Assembly (NCBI RefSeq): GCF_019972835.1 | Contig: NZ_BPPB01000006.1 | Coordinates: forward strand, 158,288 to 222,287 | Length of the DNA stretch: 64,000 bases | Direction of reading: 5' to 3' | Origin: Lactobacillus laiwuensis | GTDB lineage: Bacteria; Bacillota; Bacilli; Lactobacillales; Lactobacillaceae | Shown: piece after piece, positions 28,593 to 36,658 of the stretch | Position numbering within the stretch: position 1 is the stretch's first letter | Layout of the letters: each line of letters starts with the position of its first letter | Notes under the pieces: generated by a model | The model's database searches: none | Seen by the model: only the letters and a program-made list of their open reading frames with translations | What the model was told of the DNA's origin: nothing | Translations under genes and position numbers: made by a program

Positions 28593-30137
28593 ATGGAAAT
28601 ATTAAAAAACGTAGTCAATTATGTTCTTAACTTAGGGGCTGCGGTCTTCGTACCATTGATTATGTTCGTCATCTCTATCATAGCAAGATTAAAGTTGAGT
28701 AAAGCAGTTAAAGCCTCACTTACATTGGGTGTTGCTTTTAGTGGAATGACTTTGGTTGTTAATTACATGACTGATTCCATTTCGCCGGCTGCCAAGGCAA
28801 TGTCTAAGATGTTGCACTTAAGTTTGAATGCTATTGACCAGGGGTGGCCTGGTGTAGCTGCAATCACCTGGTCATACAAAGCAGCATTTTTGTTCTTTCC
28901 GTTCTTGTTACTAATTAATTTTGTCATGCTGACATTTAATTGGACAAAAACCTTGAACGTAGATATGTGGAATGTTTGGAACAAGATCTTCACGTATGTT
29001 GTGGTCCTATACTTTACACATAATGCCATTTATGGGTTCATTGTTGCTGGCATTCAAATTGTTTTAGAACTAAAAGCAGGGGACATGTGGCAAAGACACA
29101 TTCAAGACCTGACTGGAATTCCGGGAGTTACTGTGCCTCATTTCGTGACCTTATTTGCAGTTGTACTAATGCCACTTAATAAACTGTTAGATTTTATTCC
29201 AATAATGAATAAACCAGCTGATGCTAATGCTATCCAAAAGAAAATTGGTATTTTTGCTGATAACTCAGTAATGGGTGCGATTATTGGATTGTTATTAGGT
29301 TTTGGAGCAGGTTATTCTGTTTCGGGTTCCTTAAAACTTGCCATTGAGGCCGCAGCAGCCATGACAATGTTTCCAATGATTTCAAAATTATTCATGGAAG
29401 CATTAAATCCGATAGCTAATGCTATGAATGAAATGATGAAGAAACATTTCAAGGGTCGGCAAGTATTTATTGGCTTAGATTGGCCAATTCTCGCAGGAAG
29501 AAATGAATTATGGGTTACAGTAATCATTTTAGTACCAGTTATGTTAATTATGGCGATGGTTTTACCTGGTAACACAGTTTTACCATTTGCCGGAATAATA
29601 AATCTGTCATTTGTAGTTGCAGCTTTGCTTTTAACAGGAGCAAACCTGTGGAGAATGCTGACCTTAGGTATCATTACAACCCCAATTTTCTTATACGGAG
29701 CAACCTATTTTGCACCAGTTATTACCAATTTGGCCAAATCGACTGGAGCCGTTCATGTTAATCCTGGTCAACAGCTGTCATGGTCAACTTTTGAAGGACC
29801 AGATTTTAGATTATTTTTTGCACAAGCCTTTAATGGCAAATGGTGGGCAATAGCTGCTGCTTTAGTATGGTTATTAATTTTTGTTTGGCTTTATAAAGAT
29901 CAAAATAAAATTGCCTTGCCTAGCGAACGTTATGCCTTAAATAATGGTCAGGCTAATAATGCAGAAAGTACACAAGTCGATCTTAGAGTTAATGAAGAAG
30001 ATAAATCGTGGAGTATTTCTAGTATTGATGGCATCGATTTTGCTAATGTGCATAAAAAGATTCCAAGTCCTGCAACAAAACGCAACTTTACAATCAACGA
30101 TATTAATGACGTAGATTTTACGAATTTTAACAAATAA
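28593..30137 (+). CDS. PTS galactitol-type EIIC permease with unusual C-terminal tail
   Basis: A 514-residue GatC-family permease with about ten to twelve hydrophobic helices and the family motif GLDWPILAGRNELW near residue 295. It carries sugar in while EIIB phosphorylates it. GatC proteins are usually ~420-460 residues. Here residues ~450-514 form a polar cytosolic tail containing two related segments (SSIDGIDFANVHK and NDINDVDFTNFNK). Homologous systems move galactitol or other polyols and deoxy sugars. AAAGGGGATGAG precedes the start. Confidence 0.9.
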   Translation: MEILKNVVNYVLNLGAAVFVPLIMFVISIIARLKLSKAVKASLTLGVAFSGMTLVVNYMTDSISPAAKAMSKMLHLSLNAIDQGWPGVAAITWSYKAAFLFFPFLLLINFVMLTFNWTKTLNVDMWNVWNKIFTYVVVLYFTHNAIYGFIVAGIQIVLELKAGDMWQRHIQDLTGIPGVTVPHFVTLFAVVLMPLNKLLDFIPIMNKPADANAIQKKIGIFADNSVMGAIIGLLLGFGAGYSVSGSLKLAIEAAAAMTMFPMISKLFMEALNPIANAMNEMMKKHFKGRQVFIGLDWPILAGRNELWVTVIILVPVMLIMAMVLPGNTVLPFAGIINLSFVVAALLLTGANLWRMLTLGIITTPIFLYGATYFAPVITNLAKSTGAVHVNPGQQLSWSTFEGPDFRLFFAQAFNGKWWAIAAALVWLLIFVWLYKDQNKIALPSERYALNNGQANNAESTQVDLRVNEEDKSWSISSIDGIDFANVHKKIPSPATKRNFTINDINDVDFTNFNK

Positions 30138-30151
30138 AACGGAGTAATCAA

Positions 30152-30412
30152 ATGAAAGATAAAACTCCAAAATCGAAAAAACTAACCAAAATATGGTGGT
30201 CATTTGCTTTATTCATTAACATAATCTTAACGATTCAAGCTATTTTGACTCAAAATATTATGGGTTGCATCAGCGTAACCTTATTTGGCCTTTTTATAGC
30301 TAAATATGGTGATCCAGTAATTTTTGAAAATTATAATCGCCAAAAAGAAATTAAGTATCAAGCTGCGTATAAAAAACGTAAAGAATATGAAGTAAGGAAA
30401 AGAGATAATTAG
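30152..30412 (+). CDS. Small two-helix membrane protein in the PTS operon, unknown
   Basis: An 86-residue protein with a basic N-terminus, two hydrophobic segments (~15-33 and ~38-52) and a highly charged C-terminal tail (KKRKEYEVRKRDN). No recognised family. Its start (GGAG 11 bases before) lies 14 bases after EIIC, and its stop touches the aldolase start, so it is co-translated with the catabolic genes. It might assist EIIC or anchor another protein; that is a guess. Confidence 0.65.
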   Translation: MKDKTPKSKKLTKIWWSFALFINIILTIQAILTQNIMGCISVTLFGLFIAKYGDPVIFENYNRQKEIKYQAAYKKRKEYEVRKRDN

Positions 30413-31156
30413 ATGATAGAGAATTACAATATAACTAAGGAAAGACTTCCTTTTGAAAATGAACGTAAAGATATAGCTGAAGTAGCACGCGAAATGTTTA
30501 ACCGGAAAATGACAAATATCGCTGGTGGAAATATTTCCGTCAAAATTACTCCAGATGAAACTTTCTCTTATGATAACCAGACATATTATGCCAATCATGA
30601 TTATTTACTAATGACTCCCACATTTATGTCAGAAGCATGGTTTTCAAAATTAAATGCTTCTCAAATCTTAGTCATTGATTTGGAAACAGGCGAAAAAATG
30701 GCTGGTGAAGGTAGATTAACCCGTGAAATTAACATGCATATAGGAGCATACAAAGCAAATAAAGACATTAGAGTAGTTTATCATTCTCATGCACCAAAAT
30801 GTATGTTTTGGGCTACTTTAGGTCAGGACATGCCTAACTTAACAGAAATTACATCTTTTAATGTACCTCTTGGAAAAATTAAGTGCTTACCTTATCGTGA
30901 AGCATGTAGTAAAGAACTCGCTGATCTAGTCCATGATGAGCTGGTGAAACTTGGTACCGGTGCTAAAGAAAATATTTTTCTATTAAACAGCCACGGAGTT
31001 TTAATTACTGAAACAGATCTGCATGCTGCAGCTCAAGTTTTAGAAACAGTTGAGTGGAATGCGGAGATTGCATATAAACAGGCAATCTTTAAGAAATTAG
31101 GAATCATAGATCAATATCAATCACGTGGCAAAAGTACTGATGGTATGGTAGGTTAA
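30413..31156 (+). CDS. Class II aldolase/adducin family protein
   Basis: A 247-residue zinc aldolase related to L-fuculose-phosphate and L-ribulose-phosphate enzymes. Active-site residues are visible: GGNIS, Glu105 in TREINMH, zinc ligands His124 and His126 (YHSHAP) and His194 (SHGVLI). It probably splits the phosphorylated ketose made after PTS uptake into dihydroxyacetone phosphate and an aldehyde. No isomerase, dehydrogenase or kinase is adjacent, so the phosphorylated PTS product might be cleaved directly. The start is immediately after the stop of the small membrane protein gene. Confidence 0.88.
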   Translation: MIENYNITKERLPFENERKDIAEVAREMFNRKMTNIAGGNISVKITPDETFSYDNQTYYANHDYLLMTPTFMSEAWFSKLNASQILVIDLETGEKMAGEGRLTREINMHIGAYKANKDIRVVYHSHAPKCMFWATLGQDMPNLTEITSFNVPLGKIKCLPYREACSKELADLVHDELVKLGTGAKENIFLLNSHGVLITETDLHAAAQVLETVEWNAEIAYKQAIFKKLGIIDQYQSRGKSTDGMVG

Positions 31157-31189
31157 ATTGACAGACTAAAAGTAAATATCTATTCAAAC

Positions 31190-31227
31190 AAAAAGGAAGT
31201 CAAATGCAATAATTTGACTTCCTTTTT
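31190..31227. terminator. Terminator between the sugar operon and clpP
   Basis: A stem AAAAAGGAAGTCAAAT (31190-31205) pairs with ATTTGACTTCCTTTTT (31212-31227) around a six-base loop. It is symmetric enough to serve the convergent clpP gene too. Confidence 0.8.
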
Positions 31228-31265
31228 ACTCTTAAGAGCATCAATTTTTTGGTTGATAATTAATT

Positions 31266-31850
31266 TTATTTCTTTTGGTTAACCATAATTTCATCGATTA
31301 AACCATAGTCTTTAGCTTGCTGTGCGGTCATGTAATTGTCCCGCTCAGTGTCCTTTTGAATTTTTTCTAAAGGCTGACCAGTAGTTTCATGCAAAATTCT
31401 GTTAATCTTTTCACGGCTCTTTAAAATTTCATTGGCAGCAATTTGAATGTCTGTTTGCTGACCCTGTGCACCACCTAAAGGCTGGTGAATTAGAACCGTG
31501 GAATTAGGTAATGCAAAACGTTTACCTTTTGCACCACTCGTCAGTAAAATGGAAGCCATAGAGGCTGCCATACCTATAGCGATGGTTGAAACATCAGATT
31601 TAATAAAATTCATGGTATCCATGATTGCTAAACCAGAAGTAATCACACCACCTGGTGAGTTAATGTAAAGTGAAATATCCTTGGTGTTGTCTTGAGCATC
31701 AAGAAATAGTAATTGTGCAATAATTGAATTTGCCATATCATCGTTAATTTCACCACTTAACATGATGATTCTGTCTTTCAATAAACGTGAATATATGTCA
31801 TATGCGCGTTCGCCGCGTGCAGTTTGTTCAATAACTGTAGGTACAAGCAT
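31266..31850 (-). CDS. clpP: ATP-dependent Clp protease proteolytic subunit
   Basis: A 194-residue serine protease subunit that forms the tetradecameric chamber used by ClpX, ClpC or ClpE. The catalytic triad is visible as Ser97 (GMAASMAS), His122 (LIHQPLGG) and an Asp near 171 (TERDNYM). The start follows AGGAGGT. Upstream lies a CIRCE operator, so it is probably under HrcA heat-shock control. Confidence 0.97.
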   Translation of the reverse strand: MLVPTVIEQTARGERAYDIYSRLLKDRIIMLSGEINDDMANSIIAQLLFLDAQDNTKDISLYINSPGGVITSGLAIMDTMNFIKSDVSTIAIGMAASMASILLTSGAKGKRFALPNSTVLIHQPLGGAQGQQTDIQIAANEILKSREKINRILHETTGQPLEKIQKDTERDNYMTAQQAKDYGLIDEIMVNQKK

Positions 31851-31871
31851 CTTTCTACCTCCTAAATATAA

Positions 31872-31898
31872 TTAGCACTCTATCAAGTACAGTGCTAA
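31872..31898 (-). promoter_or_regulatory. CIRCE operator (HrcA site) upstream of clpP
   Basis: TTAGCACTC, a nine-base gap, then CAGTGCTAA: the CIRCE inverted repeat (TTAGCACTC-N9-GAGTGCTAA) with one mismatch. It ends about 22 bases before the clpP start codon, between promoter and ribosome binding site. Confidence 0.85.
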
Positions 31899-32010
31899 TT
31901 AAATCACTTACATTACTTGCTGTCAATGAAAGTGTATTAAAATTGTATTCTTTTTAATAAGGTTTTTATTATATAATTTAGATGTAAACTTAAATATTGG
32001 AGGATATATT

Positions 32011-33717
32011 TTGAAGCTTTATAAGAAAACAATAACCTATTTGCTGACTTTAGTTGCCGGATTATTGATCTATACCGGTTTGTCAACTACATCAGTTGCG
32101 GCAGATTCCAGTAGCACTCAGCCGCCAGTTCAAGATGATAGTAATAAATCATCGAATAGCTCAACTGATGCAAATTCTGATAATACTGATGCCAATAAAT
32201 CAGGTCAAACTGATCAAAATGGTACAGATGATCAGGATAATACTAAGCCTAAACCCAAACAGGTTGTTACCGGTTTTGCTATGATGACAAAAGTTGCCGG
32301 TAATAAGAACTATAAGGTTTGGAAAGAAGTTAAAGACGGCAAAGTTAATACTAAAGTAGCTGATGGCATAAATTTTCAGTATAGTCATATTCAGTCTGAC
32401 CAACTGATCGAAACCAAAAAATATCGTTATTGGCGTATTTATGTTAATGGTCGTGAAGTAGGCTATGTAAATGAAAATTACTTTGATAGAAACAAAATAG
32501 CTGTTCCTAAGACTGTTACTTTAGTTCGCAATGAGTTTTATAATTTTTCACCAAAAGATGCAATTTCATATGTCACTAACAGTATGGGAACTGTGATTGA
32601 CAATAGTCAGGTAATTGTTTCTAAAGATAGTATAAATTGTGGTACTCCTAAAACATATAAAGTGAAATATACATATGGAGAGGCAACTGCCACAGTTAAA
32701 GTGACTGTTAGAAAGAGCACTAAAGAGGGAGTTGTTGATGCAGACACATTTAATTCCTTCCCTGCTCAACCGGGCACAAATGATTATCAAGCTTGGAAAA
32801 CTCATTATGGTTCATCCTTAAACTATGTTAGTCCAACAGAGTATAGTCCTGAAGATAGTAAACATACCTTAACTAGTGGTGATTTGACACTGAAAACCAA
32901 GTTTTATCAACCAGTTTTATTAAGTGTTGCAGATCCAACAGATGATAACATCAATCGTGTCGGTCATATCCCAGAAGGAGTAACCGTTTCTGATGGGTGG
33001 GCCTATACCAGTCTTTTGAGTCATACAGATGTGATGTCTGGGCACATTGTAGGCTATGATTTGAACAAATTAACTAGTCCATATAATGCGCAGCACCTAC
33101 TTGATATGACCCAAAAGAAGTTTAACAATTACGTTAAACATATCAAAGTTAGTCCGTATATTCCAATCGGCCACGGCCAAGCTATGGGTTCAAGCGACAA
33201 ATACATTTATGTTTTAAACAACGACAATACTTTAAAAGACACAAATGATTCTGAAGAATTGATTCAAATACGTAAAAGTGACTTGCAGATTAATAAAATT
33301 TGGACAATCAAAGCGTGGATTGATGACGGCAAGACTAACCGCTATTTCCATAATGGTGTGATGATTTCTGACTATGACATGTATACCGTTTATCATGACA
33401 CTGAAAATAATTGTTATGAATACTGGGAATTTACTCGTACCGGTGATAACTGGTATCCAAAAATAGTAGGAAAAACTGATGGCAACTTTGTTAATAACAA
33501 TGCACCTGTCCAAGGTTTTACTTATGATCCCAAGCATAAAAACTTTTATTTAGCCTTTAACGATTTGATTTTTAAAATCGGTCGTAATGGTAAAATAAAA
33601 GATACCTACTCATTTGATACTGGTCGAGAAATCGAAGGCATCTCAATTAGCGATAATAAGCTGTATGTAAATCTAGCTCAAAGAGCTGAATTACTCGTAA
33701 GTATGAATATTAAGTAG
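32011..33717 (+). CDS. Large secreted protein with SH3-like, Ig-like and propeller-like regions
   Basis: A 568-residue exported protein starting at TTG 32011 after GGAGGA. The signal peptide spans ~1-31 (cleavage near SVAAD). A Ser/Asn/Asp/Thr linker (~32-90) follows, then an SH3/GW-like module (~95-165, YWRIYVNGREVGYVN), an Ig-like strand-rich module (~170-235, ending in VKVTVR) and a long C-terminal region (~290-568) with propeller-like recurring strands (IPEGVTVSD, IGHGQAMGSS, VQGFTYDPKHKNFYLAF, REIEGISIS). No LPXTG motif. It is a paralogue of the protein at 42946-44472, sharing the same order and many motifs. Function is unknown; a wall-associated binding or carbohydrate-active role is a guess. 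Confidence 0.8.
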   Translation: MKLYKKTITYLLTLVAGLLIYTGLSTTSVAADSSSTQPPVQDDSNKSSNSSTDANSDNTDANKSGQTDQNGTDDQDNTKPKPKQVVTGFAMMTKVAGNKNYKVWKEVKDGKVNTKVADGINFQYSHIQSDQLIETKKYRYWRIYVNGREVGYVNENYFDRNKIAVPKTVTLVRNEFYNFSPKDAISYVTNSMGTVIDNSQVIVSKDSINCGTPKTYKVKYTYGEATATVKVTVRKSTKEGVVDADTFNSFPAQPGTNDYQAWKTHYGSSLNYVSPTEYSPEDSKHTLTSGDLTLKTKFYQPVLLSVADPTDDNINRVGHIPEGVTVSDGWAYTSLLSHTDVMSGHIVGYDLNKLTSPYNAQHLLDMTQKKFNNYVKHIKVSPYIPIGHGQAMGSSDKYIYVLNNDNTLKDTNDSEELIQIRKSDLQINKIWTIKAWIDDGKTNRYFHNGVMISDYDMYTVYHDTENNCYEYWEFTRTGDNWYPKIVGKTDGNFVNNNAPVQGFTYDPKHKNFYLAFNDLIFKIGRNGKIKDTYSFDTGREIEGISISDNKLYVNLAQRAELLVSMNIK

Positions 33718-33730
33718 CCAAAATAATTTG

Positions 33731-33760
33731 AAATAAGAGCTAAAAAGCTCTTATTTTTTG
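33731..33760 (+). terminator. Terminator after the large secreted protein gene
   Basis: AAATAAGAGCT (33731-33741), an AAAA loop, AGCTCTTATTT (33746-33756) and T residues. Confidence 0.85.
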
Positions 33761-34219
33761 CTTACGAATAAAAAATTCCTTTAATAAAATTACGCGTTTA
33801 TAAATCTTAAAGAAAGTTAAATATCGCTAATCTATAATTTTATAATCACATTTATTAATTATGTATAAATAATTATATTATATAAAAACAAAAAGCTAAA
33901 AAGTATTTCTAATAGCAAAAATTCTAAATTTGGTCCAAATCGTTTTTGTATGGTAATAAATAAAAAGTAAACTGCGACTATAATCTCTATTATTATTATT
34001 TTTATATGATGTTCCAAAACTGCTACAGCAGTTCTATTATAATTTGTAGCACTTTTACGATTAGTTTTATATATTAACTAAAGTAATTGTATGCAATATA
34101 AAATTTGGTTATTTTGTTAGGAAAATGACATCTTAATTAATGTTTCTATATAATTATAATAGATATAATTAAGTTTAAAATATCAGATTTGAATACTTGC
34201 CTTTTAAAGGAGTAAATAA
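33761..34219. other. 459-base AT-rich intergenic region
   Basis: No coding potential is visible on either strand; the sequence is very AT-rich. A small perfect hairpin AACTGCTACAGCAGTT lies at 34018-34033. Near the right end ATGACA (34125-34130) and TATAAT (34149-34154), 18 bases apart, form a likely promoter for the zinc-ribbon genes; AAAGGAG is the ribosome binding site of the first. Confidence 0.5.
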
Positions 34220-35194
34220 ATGAAAAAATGTCCCAATTGTGGTGCTTTGATGGAGGCTGACGTTAACTTTTGTACTAAATGCGGTACTGATTTGCGTAAC
34301 ATCAACAATACTCAAGCTAATAAATCAGAACTTAAGCCAAATGTTAACCCACCAATTATTCCAGAAAAAAATGAGTCGGAGCATATGAAACACAGTGCAA
34401 CTCCGAACGAACAACAATCAATTTCTGATCAAGCTAGTCAAACTGAAAGCCAGTTTGCAGAGCCTAGAATAACGCCGCAGCCTCCACAGTACAATTCTCA
34501 GCCAATTTATTCAAATCAAGGACAAACAAATAATCAATATCAAACTTCGAATAGTGAAAGAAAAGAAAAGTTCAACAACTATTGGCAATGGTGTGTGGCA
34601 TCATGGAAGCGCCCATTCTCAGAACTTACTGGAGAAAGTTGGTATGGCTGGGTGACGATCCTCGCAGAAGATATTGTGCTGGTTTTAGGAATTTATTTTG
34701 GAATGAAAGCCGTTGCTAATAGTTATGGTGCAAGTTCTTTTGGTCTTGGAAATACAGTTTCTGGAATTGCCTTTAATGCTACAATTGCATTATTATTTTT
34801 CTCAGTCCTTTTTGAAGTGATAGTTATTGGTGGCTATTATGCTGCTTATAGATTTATATATGGTCACGGCAAAAATTTGCTTGAATTTGTTAATTCTGGT
34901 GTTCACAGTAGTAATTTGAATTTAATCCTAATCGTTTTAACGTTTATCATCATGTTATTAGGATCAAGTAACGGTTCAGTGGCAGGTTTATTGTTTTTGC
35001 TAATAATTGCAAACTTCTTTATGGGTTTTCAGGTGACTACTTTAGGTGAAAATCTTAAGCCGGTACGTGACAAAATGTACGGCTACATTATTTCCTTCTT
35101 TATTATTATTATCGCGCTAATAATTTTGTTCTCTCTGATATATAGTTCAGCCTATGATTCATTAATGAATCAGTTGTTTTCAGCCTTTAGCTGA
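34220..35194 (+). CDS. Zinc-ribbon membrane protein (DUF6574-like)
   Basis: A 324-residue protein with an N-terminal zinc ribbon (CPNCG...CTKCG, residues 4-25), a long Gln/Asn/Pro-rich linker (~30-115) and about five transmembrane helices from ~150 to 318. The segment before the helices contains SWKRPFSELTGESWYGW. Similar proteins are common in lactobacilli next to TcaA-like genes; function is unknown. It begins a probable operon with the next gene (23-base gap) and possibly the SLAP protein. Confidence 0.78.
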   Translation: MKKCPNCGALMEADVNFCTKCGTDLRNINNTQANKSELKPNVNPPIIPEKNESEHMKHSATPNEQQSISDQASQTESQFAEPRITPQPPQYNSQPIYSNQGQTNNQYQTSNSERKEKFNNYWQWCVASWKRPFSELTGESWYGWVTILAEDIVLVLGIYFGMKAVANSYGASSFGLGNTVSGIAFNATIALLFFSVLFEVIVIGGYYAAYRFIYGHGKNLLEFVNSGVHSSNLNLILIVLTFIIMLLGSSNGSVAGLLFLLIIANFFMGFQVTTLGENLKPVRDKMYGYIISFFIIIIALIILFSLIYSSAYDSLMNQLFSAFS

Positions 35195-35217
35195 TAAGGA
35201 CAGAGGAGCAAAAAATA

Positions 35218-36627
35218 ATGAGTGGAAGAAGATTTTGTCCCAATTGTGGCACAAAGTTAGAGAGCAACGTTGAGTTTTGTCCCAACTGTGGTTTCAAATT
35301 AGCAAAAAAAGAGCATGCCAGTCCGTCAAGACAAGCATATCAGCAGACAGTTAAGAAACAGAGCTCGTCTCAAGGACGTCAAGCTTATCATGCCCAACCC
35401 ATGAAGAAGAAAACGAAAGTTTTGCTTACTCTGGGTGTAACATTTTTAGCAGTTTTTACAATATTTTATGCTTGGGGCTCAAGCCATTATTCAAAAGAAA
35501 ATCAAATTAATAGAATTAAAGCAGATTTAATTGATACTAAAGCCGGATTAGCTAAAGATGTTGTTGCAGATGATTCTGCTATGCAGGTAACAGATACGGC
35601 TTTAAAACCAACTCAGACTTATTTCGCGGAACATCATAAGGCTGTTAACGAGTTAACTAATTATTTAAAAGAAGATGCTTCATTCAATAGAATTCGTCTC
35701 GTTAAATCTGGTCACCATATGTTGCTTTTTCCGAAATATGTTTTAAGAGTGCCTACGATTTATGCAACTGTAGCCACTAATCATTCAAATTCTTCCATAA
35801 CTGTCAATGGTAAATACATTGGTCAGGTTAAACCCGGGAATTTTGCTGGTGAAAAACAAGATAATAAATATGGTGTTAAATTAAGACACTTGTTCGTCGG
35901 AACATACCACATAAAAGTTAAATCTAATATTTCAGGCAGAAATTTGTCGACTACTTCAAATTATGACTTGTGGTCCAGTGGCACAGTCGATATGGGAATT
36001 AGGACTGAAAATTTCACGGTTAAAAGTACTCCAGGTGCAATAATTTACTTGAACGATAAAAAGGTTGGCACTTTAAACAAAAAAGGTAAATTAACATTTA
36101 AGGATTATCCAGTAACCGATAAGTTGAAAATTTATGTTAAGGCTAAAGTGGGTAATAATACTATTAAATCTCAGGAAATGAATTATGGTGATGTGCAATA
36201 TGATGATGCAAATGATAGTCATAAGACCATTGAGCCTAAATGGGATGGTTTAATTGCCAAAGAAGATGCCCAAGAAATATTAGAGGACAATTTTAAGGAT
36301 CCCGATGAAGATGCTTTTGTTAATGGAGCGGAAAACAAGAGTTATCAAGAATTACGGAAAATGGATAAGGGATATGATGATGATGACGATATTGACAGTT
36401 ATGATATGTCATGTTCTGTTATTTCTGTCAGTCCTGCACCAAATAAGTCCAGCGATGTAGTTTATAAAATTACCTTTACTTTTGAAGTTGGTGATACTGA
36501 AAGAAAACAAGTTTTGCTATATAAAGGTGCTTCATTCCGTTCTTCTGATAGTGATGATGAAGATAATGAAAGTCAAAAGATTAAATCAATTGGAACTGGT
36601 AAAATAGTTAGTGATAAAAGGTATTAG
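35218..36627 (+). CDS. TcaA/YvbJ-like zinc-ribbon membrane-anchored protein
   Basis: A 469-residue protein. A zinc ribbon (CPNCG...CPNCG, residues 7-24) is followed by a basic segment, one transmembrane helix (~63-82) and a large extracellular part with repeated strand-rich modules, including a PEGA-like segment (STPGAIIYLNDKKVGTL, ~260-280) and an acidic C-terminus. The order zinc ribbon, single helix, extracellular domains is that of TcaA, linked in staphylococci to glycopeptide response. Its role here is unproven. It is co-directional with and close to the preceding zinc-ribbon gene. Confidence 0.75.
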   Translation: MSGRRFCPNCGTKLESNVEFCPNCGFKLAKKEHASPSRQAYQQTVKKQSSSQGRQAYHAQPMKKKTKVLLTLGVTFLAVFTIFYAWGSSHYSKENQINRIKADLIDTKAGLAKDVVADDSAMQVTDTALKPTQTYFAEHHKAVNELTNYLKEDASFNRIRLVKSGHHMLLFPKYVLRVPTIYATVATNHSNSSITVNGKYIGQVKPGNFAGEKQDNKYGVKLRHLFVGTYHIKVKSNISGRNLSTTSNYDLWSSGTVDMGIRTENFTVKSTPGAIIYLNDKKVGTLNKKGKLTFKDYPVTDKLKIYVKAKVGNNTIKSQEMNYGDVQYDDANDSHKTIEPKWDGLIAKEDAQEILEDNFKDPDEDAFVNGAENKSYQELRKMDKGYDDDDDIDSYDMSCSVISVSPAPNKSSDVVYKITFTFEVGDTERKQVLLYKGASFRSSDSDDEDNESQKIKSIGTGKIVSDKRY

Positions 36628-36658
36628 TAAGGTAGATTAATTTAGAAGGAGTTTAAAC

